This document shows positions 25,338-37,000 of a DNA stretch of 62,000 bases, piece after piece (positions within the stretch are counted from its first letter, which is position 1; every line of letters starts with the position of its first letter). The translations under genes and the position numbers were made by a program. The stretch lies in contig NC_087062.1 in NCBI RefSeq assembly GCF_963678635.1, positions 74,330,349-74,392,348 of the forward strand, written 5' to 3'. A model generated the notes under the pieces. That model was not told the DNA's origin. It saw nothing but the letters and a program-made list of their open reading frames with translations, and did not search any database. The DNA is from Symsagittifera roscoffensis (taxonomy: Eukaryota > Xenacoelomorpha > Acoela > Convolutidae).

Positions 25338-25610
25338 TTAGAGCTCCTCATATTTCCAGTGAATGTTGAATAGAGGAAGAATCTGGTCGACATCTTGAAT
25401 AATTACCATTTCAGAGTAGTTTTCTGTGCACTCTGGTCGAACCAAATGCGAGTCATGAGTCTGGCATTTTCTTTCTCCTTTCCTCATTGCTTGACATTTG
25501 TTTGCTTCGAACTGAGACCCAGGAAGAACTCGAGCCAGCAGTAAGCTGCCTTTCTGACTTTTAGCATAACCTATAGAGACGTCTGGTAACTCTGAAAAAT
25601 AGATCCCGTA
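25338..25610 (-). CDS. PARP-family ADP-ribosyltransferase, C-terminal exon (partial)
   Basis: The last ~90 codons of a minus-strand gene read as the C-terminal half of a PARP catalytic domain. The first visible residues are YGIYFSE, the GIYF block carrying the middle residue of the H-Y-E triad. A hydrophobic strand SLLLARVLPG follows, then a DSH segment, and then YSEMVIIQDVDQILPLFNI, where the Glu after YS aligns with the catalytic Glu. The histidine-containing first half is not in the window. The protein would use NAD+ to ADP-ribosylate proteins or nucleic acids, probably in the nucleus or cytosol. The stop TAA at 25340-25338 overlaps an AATAAA signal. The 5' side of the exon runs into a 23-N gap and a 54-bp satellite, so the upstream exons are missing. 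The start shown by a simple ORF scan lies in the satellite and is not real. PARP subfamily not determined. Confidence 0.72.
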   Translation of the reverse strand, partial: YGIYFSELPDVSIGYAKSQKGSLLLARVLPGSQFEANKCQAMRKGERKCQTHDSHLVRPECTENYSEMVIIQDVDQILPLFNIHWKYEEL

Positions 25611-25633
25611 NNNNNNNNNNNNNNNNNNNNNNN
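25611..25633. other. Assembly gap (23 N)
   Basis: Run of N between the PARP exon and the 54-bp satellite. The true gap size is unknown. Confidence 0.99.
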
Positions 25634-25980
25634 TCGCCATGGTCGAAAAAATAGTCTTGTACTGAGTCTGGAAAAAGCCTATCTCGGTCGCCATGGTCGA
25701 AAAAATAGTCTTGTACTGAGTCTGGAAAAAGCCTATCTCGGTCGTGATGGTAGAAAAAATAGTCTTGTACTGAGTCTCGAAATAGCGTATCTCGGTCGCG
25801 ATGGTCGAAAAATAGTCTTGTACTGAGTCTCGAAATAGCGTATCTCGGTCGCCATGGTCGAAAAATAGTCTTGTACTGAGTCTGGAAAAAGCTTATCTCG
25901 GTCGCGATGGTGAAAAAATTAGTCGCGGACTGAGTCTGGAAATATCGTATCTCGGTCGCAATGGTCGAAAAATTAGTTCC
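25634..25980. repeat. 54-bp tandem satellite
   Basis: About 6.5 copies of a 53-54-bp unit that starts TCGCCATGGTCGAAAAAATA and contains CTTGTACTGAGTCTGG. The first two copies are identical and later copies drift. The last units grade into the ATTAGTCGCGG motif of the next satellite. Confidence 0.92.
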
Positions 25981-26019
25981 CTAAGGACTGTCCAGGAGTC
26001 GAACTCTGGTCCCCTTAGT
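25981..26019. other. Hairpin with CTAAGG/CCTTAG base
   Basis: Outer stem CTAAGG (25981-25986) pairs with CCTTAG (26014-26019). The inner stem CCAG-G-AGT pairs with ACTCTGG around a CGA loop. On the minus strand the loop reads AGTTCGACTCC, similar to a pol III B box, with TAGCATGGTAGG (A-box-like) upstream. The spacing is too short for a tRNA. Confidence 0.55.
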
Positions 26020-26104
26020 CCAAACCTACCATGCTAGCCTTTATTCGATTTCCCTGTGATATTTTGCAACTTATACTTAAATCAGGCAGTTAAGATGCCA
26101 CATA

Positions 26105-26790
26105 ATGAAATTAGTCGTGCTTTGGATTAAAAAAATAGTCGCGGCGCTCGAAAAATTAGTCGAGATATGGTCGAAAATTAACCGCATCGTCGAAAAATTA
26201 GATATAGGTGGGTCAAAAAGAAATCGCGGTAGTCGAAAAATAAGCCGCGGCATGGTCGAAAAATTAGTCGCGGTGGTCGAAAAATTATCCGCGGCGATCG
26301 ATAAATTAGTTACAGTAGGGACGAAAAAAAACTCGCAGCGGTTGAAAAACTAGTCGCGACCTGGTCGAAAACTAACCTCAGCGGTCAACAAATTAGATAT
26401 GGCATGGTCAAAAAATTAATCGCAGTGGTCGAAAAATTAGTCGCGGCGGTCAAAAAATTAGCCGCGGTGGTCGAAAGATTATCCGCGGCGATCTAAAAAT
26501 TATCCGCGGCATGGACAAAAAAAATAGTCGCGGCGGTTGAAAAGTTAGTCGCAACATGGTCGAAAATTAATCGCAGTGCTCGAAAAATTATATATGGCAT
26601 AGTCGAAAAATTAGTCGCGGTGGTCGAAAAACTAGCCGCGGCTTGGTCGAAAAATAAGTCGCAGCGGTCAAAAATTAGTCGCAGCATGGTCGAAAAATGA
26701 GTCGCAGCGGTCGAAACATATCGAGCCTGTCTCAAGATCATTTTTTGATCGAGACGGTCAAATCGAAAAATAAATTGCCAAACCTTGACC
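26105..26790. repeat. GTCG-type satellite (GGTCGAAAAATTAGTCGCGG)
   Basis: About 30 degenerate 20-22-bp units of GGTCGAAAAATTAGTCGCGG fill this interval. The right end (26700-26790), read on the minus strand, matches 32664 onward: CCGGGTCAAGGTTT, ATTTATTTTTC, AGGCTCGATATGTTTCGACC. This is therefore an inverted relative of the 32.4-34.1 kb element. Confidence 0.85.
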
Positions 26791-27046
26791 CGGTCATTTT
26801 CTTCTGTCGTTTCTTATCAATATCTTTTTAGTTTTTTTGGCCGTGACAATTGCCGTTAATTTTTCGGCGTTCGTGTCGGTCGCAGTTAATTTTTTTTGAT
26901 CGCGCCAGTCGCGGTTAATTTTTTTCATTCGGTCGCTCCGGTCGCGGTTTTCTTTCGTTCGGTCGCGCAGGTCGCTGACACATTGCCTCGGATACTGAAA
27001 ATTAGTTGCGACTGTCTGATCATAAAACCACAACCTCGACCCGGGA
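26791..27046. repeat. Second GTCG-repeat cassette ending in CCCGGGTCGAGGTT
   Basis: Degenerate GGTCGCGGTTAATTTTTTT-like units end at AACCTCGACCCGGGA (27031-27045), the same terminal motif (inverted) as at 32370 and 32664. Confidence 0.7.
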
Positions 27047-27186
27047 CGTGATTGAACTATTGAGAGAAGGCTACGACGAGGATCAAATGAACTAAGTGCC
27101 TGTCATTGAGAATCATCTTGAATCAAAGCAGATATTGCAAAAAAAGCTAGTCATCAGATAATGAAATTTCTAGAGGTTTTGGGCCA
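27047..27186. other. Spacer between satellite and 1.65-kb tandem repeat
   Basis: No feature seen. Confidence 0.4.
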
Positions 27187-28855
27187 TAAATATGTTGCCC
27201 AACTAGTCGACGGCTTCGCTAAAATTCTAAGTAGATGAAGAGTCTGCTGCAAATCCCAGATTTCGATTAAGGTATAAGATTTTCGATAGTATTGCTCCAG
27301 TGCGTGATCACCCCCATTAAACCACTGGCAATGGAAGCTAAAACAAATGTGCATTCTGTCGAGAAACTGCGGATATCTGTTGCTCGACAGTTATTTGCTG
27401 ATTTTTTGAGACCCGTATATTTGATAACAATTTGTTTTTAAATGTAAGATAAAATTTTTCAATGTAAGATTAGAATTTTAGCTCAGAAGATAGTATTTGA
27501 TATACTGCTTCATAGTCAGTAAAAGCGGAATAAAAACTTCTGGTAAGTATATTTTGCAAATAGTTAAATTATTCAGCAAAACTTTTTTTTTTTAAAAACA
27601 TGATTTTTGCATCCTACAAAAAAGAGTTTTTTCAGGTTGTTCAAAAAAAATGTTTTCCTTGCCAATTGCTGAAAAATTGGAGAACATTTATCTTGTTGAA
27701 AGAACAGAAACAAACTTTGCATGATTTTGAGCATTTTGATTGTATTTCCCCATTTGAGTTGTTCCAAAACTGAATCATTTTTAGTACTGTAAAAGTTAAA
27801 GATTTGAATGGTTAAAAGATTTTAAGGCTTTAAGAAAACTTCAGAATTAAATTTTGAAAAAATATCAATACTTTTGCGCAGATGTAAAAGAATACTGCAA
27901 TTAAACACTAAAAACTTAAGCACACCTGCGGATTTAGATGAAAGGGGGACGCCCCACCCTCCCCCTCAGGGATTCGTCCCCCCTGTCCCTGGCGACCCAA
28001 AGGGTCCCCCTTTGTACTATTTTGTAGTATAGATTTTTGATACTGGCCCTAAATTGTTTTTAAAGGCCCCTTTGGAGACAATAGATACTAATTTTGAAGC
28101 GGTCTGCGCGCCGAAAAAACGCAATTTTTTGGTCAAAGTTTTCCAAAAAGTGCCTAAAAACACCTCTTAGCCTTTTTTTCAAAAATTTGCTTGCTGCGCA
28201 GAAAGTTTGGTCAAAATAAGGTCTTTATAGTGACTTGTAGAGCTCAAAAAATCAATTTGATCGACCTAAAAAAAGGTCGACCAAATTTTCAAACTTTTTT
28301 TGAAAAGCCCCCCTCACTCAAAAATTTCCTAGATCCGAGCCTGGGTGTGTGTGCCGAAAAAGTGTTGTCTTTTTAAGAGCTCCTAGAATTTGTTCCGATG
28401 CTAAAATGTTACTCATGTGAAATTTTTGATAGATTTGTTTTATTATCACTTACAGCTTCTCTCTCATTATCTGTCAGCTAGTTTTCAAGATTCTGTTTTT
28501 GATATTTTGCTAGTGGTGCAAAAAGGGGAAGGATTCTCATGCTTGAAGGACCGAATGCTTGAAAAATTTCAACCAATCCAAATTGCTAAGCGTTTTTATT
28601 GGCTAAATGCTTTTCTTTCTCACAAGATCGAAGTCAATAATAACAGAAAAAGTTTTAAATCAGTGGAAAATAATCAAAAATATTACAAATTGTGGGTTAC
28701 AACCGCAAAACTATTCAGATAATCATCAAAATTGATGAGGTCGAAATCATAAGATTTTTTCAGTCTTGAAAACTTATCTGCTTATTATCTAATTGGTCAA
28801 AATTAACACTAATGGCCTGGTTTTATTTTCTTATTTTGAGATTTTTGCGATTTAC
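27187..28855. repeat. 1.65-kb tandem repeat, copy 1
   Basis: Begins near GTTGCCCAACTAGTCGACGG and is repeated at about 28861 and 30507. It contains a GC-rich insert-like stretch near 27925-28020 (GGGGGACGCCCCACCCTCCC). That stretch and the sequence after it (28085-28280) resemble the end of block A (gcgCGCC...TTTTTTGGTCAAA...GGTCGACC). A 101-codon plus-strand frame (28417-28722) recurs in copy 2 but has no recognisable domain. Confidence 0.85.
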
Positions 28856-30500
28856 TTTGAGTTGCCCAACCAGTCGACGGCTTCGCTAAAATTCGAAGTA
28901 GATGAAGAGTCTGCTGCAAATCACAGATTTCGATTAAGGTATAAGGTTTTCGATAGTATTGCTCCAGTGCGTGATCACCCCCATTAAACCACTGGCAATG
29001 GAAGCTAAAACAAATGTGCACTCTGTCGAGAAACTGTGGATATCTGTTGCTCGACAGTTTTTTGCTGATTTTTTTTGAGACCCGTATAGTTTGATAACTA
29101 TTTGTTTTTAAATGTAAGATAAAATTTTCCAAAGTAAATTTAGATTTTTAGCTCAGAAGATAGTATTTGACATACTTCTTCATAGTCAGTAAAAGCGGAA
29201 TAAAAACTTCTGGTAAGTATATTTTACAAATAGTTAAATTATTCAGCAAAACTTTTTTTTTTTTTAAAAACATGATTTTTGCATCCTACAAAAAAGAGTT
29301 TTTTCAGGTTGTTCAAAAAAAATGTTTTCCTTGCCAATTGCTGAAAAATTGGAAAACATTTATCTTGTTGAAAGAACAGAAACGAACTTTGCATGATTTT
29401 GAGCATTTTGATTGTATTTCCCCATTTGAGTTGTTCCAAAACTGAATCATTTTTAGTACTGTAAAAGTTAAAGATTTGAATGTTTAAAAGATTTTAAGGC
29501 TTTAAGAAAACTTCAGAATTAAATTTTGAAAAAATATCAATACTTTTGCGCAGATGTAAAAGAATACTGCAATTAAACACTAAAAACTTAAGCACACCTG
29601 CGTATTTAGATGAAAGGGGGACGCCCCACCCTCCCCCTCAGGGATTCGTCCCCCCTGTCCCTGGCGACCCAAAGGGTCCCCCTTTGTACTATTTTGTAGT
29701 ATAGATTTTTGTTACTGGCCCTAAATTGTTTTTAAAGGCCTCTTTGGAGACAATATATACTAATTTTGAAGCGGTCTGCAAAAAAGGGAAGGGTTCTCAT
29801 GCTTGAAGGACCGAATGCTTGAAAAATTTCAACCAATCCAAATTGCTAAGCGTTTTTATTGGCTTAATGCTTTTCTCACAAGATCGAAGTCAATATTAAC
29901 AGAAAAAATTTTAAATCAGTGGAAAATAAACAAAAATATTACAAATTGTAGGTTACAACCGGAAAACTATTCAGATAATCATCAAAATTGATGAGGTCGA
30001 AAAAGTGTTGTCTTTTTAAGAGCTCCTAGAATTTGTTCCGATGCTAAAATGTTACTCATGTGAAATTTTTGATAGATTTGTTTTATTATCGCTTACAGCT
30101 TCTCTCTCATTATCTGTCAGCTAGTTTTCAAGATTCTGTTTTTGATATTTTGCTAGTGGTGCAAAAAGGGGAAGAATTCTCATGCTTGAAGGACCGAATG
30201 CTTGAAAATTTTCAACCAATCCAAATTGCTAAGCGTTTTTATTGGCTAAATGCTTTTCTTTCTCACAAGATCGAAGTCAATAATAACAGAAAAAGTTTTA
30301 AATCAGTGGAAAATAATCAAAAATATTACAAATTGTGGGTTACAAACGCAAAAAGCTATTCAGATAATCATCAAAATTGATGAGGTCGAAATCATAAGAT
30401 TTTTTCAGTCTTGAAAACTTATCTGCTTATTATCTAATCGGTCAAAATTAACACTAATGGCCTGGTTTTATTTTCTTATTTTGAGATTTTTGCGATTTAC
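28856..30500. repeat. 1.65-kb tandem repeat, copy 2 (internally rearranged)
   Basis: Same order as copy 1 until 29770, where it jumps to a partial copy of the region around 28515-28740. It then resumes at 30000 with the sequence corresponding to 28355. The 106-codon frame at 30060-30380 matches the frame of copy 1 almost exactly. Confidence 0.85.
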
Positions 30501-31375
30501 TTTGAGTTGCCCAACCAGTCGACGGCTTCGCTAAAATTCGAAGTAGATGAAGAGTCTGCTGCAAATCACAGATTTCGATTAAGGTATAAGGTTTTCGATA
30601 GTATTGCTCCAGTGCGTGATCACCCCCATTAAACCACTGGCAATGGAAGCTAAAACAAATGTGCACTCTGTCGAGAAACTGCGGATATCTGTTGCTCGAC
30701 AGTTATTTGCTGATTTTTTTTTGAGACCCGTATAGTTTGATAACTATTTGTTTTTAAATGTAAGATAAAATTTTCCAAAGTAAAATTAGATTTTTAGCTC
30801 AGAAGATAGTATTTGACATACTTCTTCATAGTCAGTAAAAGCGGAATAAAAACTTCTGGTATGTATATTTTGCAAATAGATAAATTATTCAGCAAAATTT
30901 TTTAAAAAAAAACATGATTTTTGCATCCTACAAAAAAAGAGCTTTTTCAGTTTTTCTTCGAAAAATGTTTTCTTTGCCAATTGCTGAAAAATTGGAACTG
31001 TCAGCTAGTTTTCAAGATTCAGTTTTTGATATTTTGCTAGTGGTGCGAAAGGAGAAGGGTTCTCATGCTTGAAGGACCGCTAAGCGTTTTTATTGTCTGA
31101 AAGGCTTTCTCACAAGATCGAAGTCAATATTAACAGAAAAAGTATTAAATCAGTGGAAAATAATCAAAAATATTACAAATTGTGGGCTACAACCGCAAAA
31201 CTAGTCAGATAATCATCAAGATTAATGAGGTCAAAATCATAAGAGTTTTTCAGTCTTAAAAACTTATCTGCATATCATCTAATCGGTCAATATTAACACT
31301 AATGGCCTGGATTTATTTTCTTATTTTGCGATTTTCGCGATTTACTTTGAGATTTTGAATACTCAATTCTGATTG
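30501..31375. repeat. 1.65-kb tandem repeat, copy 3 (deleted)
   Basis: Follows copy 1 to about 30995 and then skips roughly 800 bp, including the GC-rich stretch, to CTGTCAGCTAGTTTTCAAGA. It ends near 31375 beside a GAATACTCAATTCTGATTGG motif. Confidence 0.82.
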
Positions 31376-32002
31376 GCTTAAAGTAAGCTTAAATTAGTTT
31401 CAAGCATTCGGTCCTTCAAGCTTGAGGGACGCCACCGTGCGAAAGCATATTTTAGCGCTATTTTTGTTAGTTTGGATACTTCTGGTTAAGTTTTTGAAAC
31501 AGTATGAATTTTTTGATACAGTTCCGAGCGTTCGTCTTGAAATCAAGCTGGTATGTAGTTTTTCAATGTTCTGGTATATTACAATATAGTTATTGATGTT
31601 TTGTTCCAACTCATTTTGCCTAGTTTTATGAAAATTATGTTTAAATGAAACTCGGATGAAACTAGAACAAACTGCAGGTGTTGTTTTATATAATTTTGAT
31701 TTGATAAGGTTGATTAAATAATTATAGATTTTTCGCTAATAAAGTATTTGTCGAAAGCCCATTCAAATTCTACTTGAGTTTGTGGAAAATTGATACACTA
31801 GACGGCAAATGGAAAATTCACTTCAGTTGAGATATTTTTTTCCAAATTTATGCAAAATTGTTGTAGCAATTTCAAAGAAAATGAAAAAAATTGTAGAAAA
31901 AATGGAAGTATGGAATGAAAACTGAAGGTTAATCAATACTGCAGCTGTCAAAAACTTGAAATTTGATAAAAGCAAAGAATTTTGTGAGACAAAAATTAAC
32001 GA
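31376..32002. other. Spacer with an inverted 1.65-kb-repeat fragment
   Basis: TTTCAAGCATTCGGTCCTTC (from 31398) is the reverse complement of the GAAGGACCGAATGCTTGAAA found in the tandem repeats. Otherwise no feature seen. Confidence 0.6.
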
Positions 32003-32206
32003 TTGTCAGAATGGGGACAATTCGAGTGTAAGAGAGTCAAAGATTTTTTAAATTCAAACCAAAGGAGCAAATACCCTTCAAACATGGACTTTCTTATTGA
32101 ACAAATAAGACAATTCAAAGACAATGGTGATCTTGAAACGGAACAGGTCAAATTGATCTTTAAACAAACCTGTTGGAAAAATGAGTTCTTACGCTGGAGT
32201 TGATCA
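32003..32206 (+). other. Possible orphan exon, unknown product
   Basis: A 67-codon open frame has varied, non-low-complexity residues (for example FECKRVKDFLNSNQRSKYP, then FLIEQIRQFKDNGDLETEQV and KLIFKQTCWKNEFLRW). It begins just after a stop codon with no ATG at its start. A TTGTCAG acceptor-like sequence lies near its left end. I recognise no domain. It could be an exon relic or chance; there is no neighbouring gene to join it to. Confidence 0.2.
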
Positions 32207-33089
32207 ATTATACACCTTCTACTCAGATGCAAAGCTTTGAGTTAGATCATTGGGAATTCTTTTAGAAGAATGGTAAAAAGGCAACCCTTTGTGATATAAG
32301 CTACAACAAAAAACAGTTAAGATTCATCAAAACAAAAAACCTCTGCACAGAAAACATAACATGGCGAGTCCCGGGTCGAGGTCGGGGACTTATGTTGCTA
32401 CCACTGCGACTGAAAATGTGTATGTTGCGACCATTGCGACCCAAATCGGGTATGTTGCGACCATTGCGATTCAAAATAGGTATGTTGCATCTTTGCGCGA
32501 CCGACGAAACTTTATGCGACTTTGCGCGACAGATATGTTGCAATTTTGTGCGACCCAAAATGTATGTTGCGACCATTGCTACTCAAAATGGTTATGTTGC
32601 GACTTTTTGCGACCGAAAATAGGTATGCTGCGACCATTGCGACCCAAAACAGATATTTTGCGCCTTCCCGGGTCGAGGTTTGCGATTTATTTTTCAACCG
32701 ACTGGACCAAAAAATGGTATGTTTCGACCGTCTCGACCCAGGCTCGATATATTTTCGACTATGTTCGACCGAGGGAGAATATTTCGACCAAGTTCGACCG
32801 AGGACAAAACATTTCGACCAAGTTCGAACAAGGAAAAAAGTTTCGACCGAGTTCGACCGAAGAGTTTTTTCGACCGAGAAGAATTTCTACCGAGAAAAAA
32901 TAGTTCGACTTTTTTACACAGAGAAAAAACGTTTCGACTGAGTTCGATCGAGAAGAATTTCGACCGAGAAAAAATTTTTTGTCTGTGTTCGACCGAGGAA
33001 AAAAGTTTCTAACGAGTTGGACCGAGGAGTTTTTTCGACCGAAAAAAATTTCGACTGTGTTCGACGCAGGGTTTTCTCGACTGAGACGT

Positions 33090-33235
33090 TTATCGATGTA
33101 TGTACGTATGTATGAAAAACTGTCTACTTTTATAATGTATGTATGTATTGAAAAATGTTGCATTTAATTATGTTTTGTATGTAAGTTTGTATGTATGTAT
33201 GTTTGTATGTATGTGTGTATGTATTGATGTATGAG
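33090..33235. repeat. GTAT microsatellite
   Basis: Imperfect (GTAT)n with ATGTATGTACGTATGTATG and later GTATGTATGTATG tracts, inside the TIR-bounded element. Confidence 0.9.
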
Positions 33236-33289
33236 TTTAACTTTTCTGATTTTTGTTTGATTTGATTGGTTTCTAGCTTTCGGTTTTGT

Positions 33290-33310
33290 GGCAGCAAATT
33301 TGTTGCTGCC
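33290..33310. other. Perfect 8-bp hairpin
   Basis: GGCAGCAA (33290-33297) pairs perfectly with TTGCTGCC (33303-33310) around ATTTG. A second weaker hairpin, GATCAGCA/TGTTGATC, lies about 80 bp downstream. Role unknown. Confidence 0.7.
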
Positions 33311-34079
33311 CTAAAAAGATTGCTTATTTTTAACGTTGAGACCATGTTTAGGCCTTCTCGTGGCGGTCCTGTATTTGATCAGCAAATATGTTGATCTAGC
33401 TAACTGCACATTGAAAATACATATCTACTGGATGATTTTGCAAGCTGCATTTGCATAACGCTTATGCAAGCAAAAAAAATCCGACAACAATTCCATTACT
33501 TAAGCTTTGCGCAACCCATGTTGCAACTTTGCGCGACACATGTTGTGACTTTGCGCGACTCGTGTTGCGACTTTGTGCGACGCATGTTGCGAATTTACGC
33601 GACGCATGTTGCGACTTTGTGCGACCCATATTGCGACTTTGCACCACCCCTATTAGCTATGTTCCGGTTCTGTGCGACCTATCTTGCGACTTTGCACGAC
33701 CCACATTAGGTATGTTGCGACTCTGTGTCACCCATGTTCCGACTTTGCGCGACCCAAATTAGCTATGTTGCGAGTTTGCGCGACCCAAATTAGGTATTTT
33801 GCGACTTTGCGCGACTCGAATTAGGAATTTTGCGCGACCAAAATTAGGTATGTTCCGACTTTGCATGACCCAAATTAGGATGTTTCGACTTTGCGCGACC
33901 CAAAATAGGTATTTTGCGACTTTGTGGGACCCAAATTTGGTATGTTGCGACTTTTTGCGACTCAAGCCTGTTGCCGAATGATGGAATTTTGGTCGCAGAA
34001 AGCCCATTTCGACTACCCATTTTGGTCGCAACATGAGTCACGGACCTCGCCCCGGGGTGCAATGAGTTAAATAAAAGTG

Positions 34080-37000
34080 AGAAGGAGCTAGAAAAATATT
34101 TATTTTTGTAGTTTAAATAATATGAAAAAATCTGTTAACGATTGTTTTTATTGTCTACGGGTACAATTTTTTTCAAGATTGTTCATTGCACTGTTTGATA
34201 ACGGATTAAACGTCAAACACTAAAACATTTCAGAACAATTTCAGAAAAATTGCTCATTTTAATATATATCTAAAAGCGTTGGGCCAAATTATTGATGCAC
34301 GTTTTGGTTAGAATTAATGTGACTCTTTGTAATTTTATAAAACTGTTCACTTGAAACACTGGGCACCTTTAGTTTTTTCTATTTCCATTTAGGATCAATT
34401 GCTCATTTGAGATAATAATAGATTTACTCACTCAATATGGCGTTTTTCAGAAGCACGTTTTATATCTTAGCTTAGACCGTGATCGATTCTATCTCGGAAT
34501 CTTTTGAATTGATTAATTGTCATTTCTTGTTACAATTTTATTTTGTCTGGAAACGAATAATTGTATACAGATTTTTTTCCGATAAATGATTTCTGAATAG
34601 ACTCGAAATTTTGTTGATTCAAGGTAATGTTCAAATGTCTCTAGAGACAAAAGCATCGTAACTTTACCATGTTGAACTAGCTGGCACTTGATGATTCGAA
34701 CTTTTTATGTATTATATGAAAATTGGTGTTCTTAAACTTGTTCTTTGCGTAACAAACAATCCTCTTGGTTTTTGCGATGTTGTTTTTATTGTTTTTATTG
34801 TTTTTTTTCATAAGTTTGTTTGAAAAATATATTTATTCTGCAAATTGTTATTTTTAATTTTTAATTGTTTTGCAGCTTGAAAAACGGAAACAAAGCTGCA
34901 TAATTTTGCAGAAAATTGGTTGATTTCCTCTTGTGAATCTTTAAAAAATTGAATCATTGCTTATATTATAGAAGATTACAGTTTAGAATGATTAGCCCAG
35001 CTTTTAAATAACAAAAAAAAACAATTTCTTTTGAGCAGATGTAAATAAAACAATAATTGAAAAAAAGCTTGGTAAAAGGACCTAACAAAGTTTGCATAAT
35101 GTTGATTTCTTTCCGCAACTGAGTGTTTAAAAATCAATTTTTGGACTTTAAATTATAAACTGAAAAGACTTCTGCGGCTCTCTAACAACAAAAGAGAAGT
35201 TTTTGCATAAACTTTTGACAACAAAAATTTGCGCTAATAATAATAATTACAAGAAGTTTTCATCTCGTCAACTAATTAGGTAAATTTTTCTGGAAACATA
35301 TCAGAAATTTTCATAACGCTCAAAAATTTTCATAACCATTTAAATGCAAATTGCAGTGTTTTAAGCACTGTCTAGAAACGCTGGGCCAAAATATTGGTTT
35401 AATGCAAATTTTTGATGAAAGCAATTTTTTGGTTGAAGAATAGAGATTTCTCATTGCGCTTTTTCCAAAAAAAATTGATGTCTTGAAATACTTGGCACTT
35501 TTCATTTTTTGAATCTTGATTCAGAATCAAGTGCCAAAATAGATTTCGCAACTCATTTTGGCGTTTAAGAAGAACGTTTTCGTTCTTGCACATAGCTTAG
35601 ACCTCAATCGATTATATCTCGAAAATATTTGACAAAGAGTTGACCTCGAAAAGGATCTCTGTCATTTTTGATTCAAGTTTTATTTTTCTGATAACAGATC
35701 AATTGTTTCTTAGATTTTTTTGAAGAATGTTTTCTTAATTGGTCTGAAAAAACTTCTCATTAGTTATCCAGTTGATTCAATGCAATGTCTAAATGTCCGC
35801 TTAAAGAAACACCGTATTTTAGAAAAAAAACCGTAGTTTAAAAGGTCAAAAATGAATTGATTTCTTTTTCTTAAATAACAACGAACAATTTTTGTATGGA
35901 AAATTTGAAAAAAAAACGCACATCTGCCAAGAAATACAACAATTTATTATTTCGTCAAATAGTTAGGTAAGTTTTTTTGTCAACATATAATCACTTGAAA
36001 ACAAATTGAAAACTATTACAGGACAACTATCACTTGCTCATTATTAATAACTAACCAGAAACACTGGGCAAAAACAATGAGTTGATACAATTTTTTGGTT
36101 AAATTATCTGACAACAAACTTCACAAATTGAAAACAAAAATGCCCATTTTTAATAATTGTCTTTTAATATTCTCTGGCAAAATAATGGATGGAAACATTT
36201 TTTTGTTGAAGTTAAAAAAATTTTTGTAATTTTTTAAGCATTGTTTTAGATGAACTGCTCAAATGAAATAGTTACAAATTTTGTCACTCAATTTGGCAAT
36301 TCAGAAGCATATTTTAATTCTTGCGCATGGTTTTGACAGCGATCGATTATATCACGGAAATTTTTAACGTTCTCGAATTGATTTGCTGTCATTTCTAACA
36401 AGTTTTCTTTTTGAATTATGGAAAAGTGTTTTCCTAAGTTTTTTTGATTAATTTTGTTGATGAATGTGTTTTAAACTGTTGTTAACAAAACTTGCTAATA
36501 ACTATTCTGTTGATTCAAAGGTTCAAATGTTTGATGAGATAAAATCATCGTATTTTTGCCGCATCAAAGAACTTTGCACTGAAGAGGTAGTTGATGATTC
36601 AAGAGTCTTATTCAATAATCAATCATCTTGGGTTTATCGATAATAAGGTGGTTTTAATTGTCTATTGGATTAAAAATTTGTTTGCTCTAATTAGCGTACT
36701 ATTTCATAGTACTACAGTAGAATCTACTTGTTTTTATTGAAAAAATCATTTAAATTGAATAAAAAACTGCAGCTTTTTGAAACAATGCAAACAATTTTTA
36801 CGTGAAGTCGAGCAAATTAAATTGATTTTCTGTAACTTTTTAGATTTTAGAAGATTAAAGATAGAAAAGACTTCGCAGTTTGGAAGCATACAAAAAAGTA
36901 ACTATCACAAAAACATTTTAAAAAACACTAAATTTTTCGAGCAGATATAATTAAAAACAACAATTGAAAAATTTGCTCATTTTTAATAACTGTGCGGAGA

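Larger units (their letters stand above)
32370..34056. mobile_element. TIR-bounded element filled with GCGAC/TTCGACC tandem repeats
   Basis: The ends are 34-bp terminal inverted repeats (32370-32403 and 34023-34056) with 29 of 34 matching bases. The outer end is CCCGGGTCGAGGTC at left and, reverse-complemented, CCCGGGGCGAGGTC at right. The interior has three parts: 32400-32660 of TTGCGACC-type units; 32664-33080 of GTTCGACCGAGAAAAAA-type units starting at an internal CCCGGGTCGAGGTTT; and 33490-34020 of GACTTTGCGCGACCCA-type units. Frames seen across it are products of the repeats. No transposase. Confidence 0.7.

Noticed and set aside
25634-25694. ATG start joining the satellite to the PARP exon
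   Set aside because: The segment is a unit of the 54-bp satellite and is separated by an N gap. It is not a PARP N-terminus.
25970-26045. tRNA gene on the minus strand (A-box-like TAGCATGGTAGG, B-box-like AGTTCGACTCC)
   Set aside because: The boxes are only about 32 bp apart, the T-stem has mismatches and there is no acceptor stem. Kept as a hairpin.
32361-33163. Several long overlapping frames on both strands (up to 180 codons)
   Set aside because: They are reading-frame shadows of GCGACC and TTCGACC tandem repeats and give low-complexity products.
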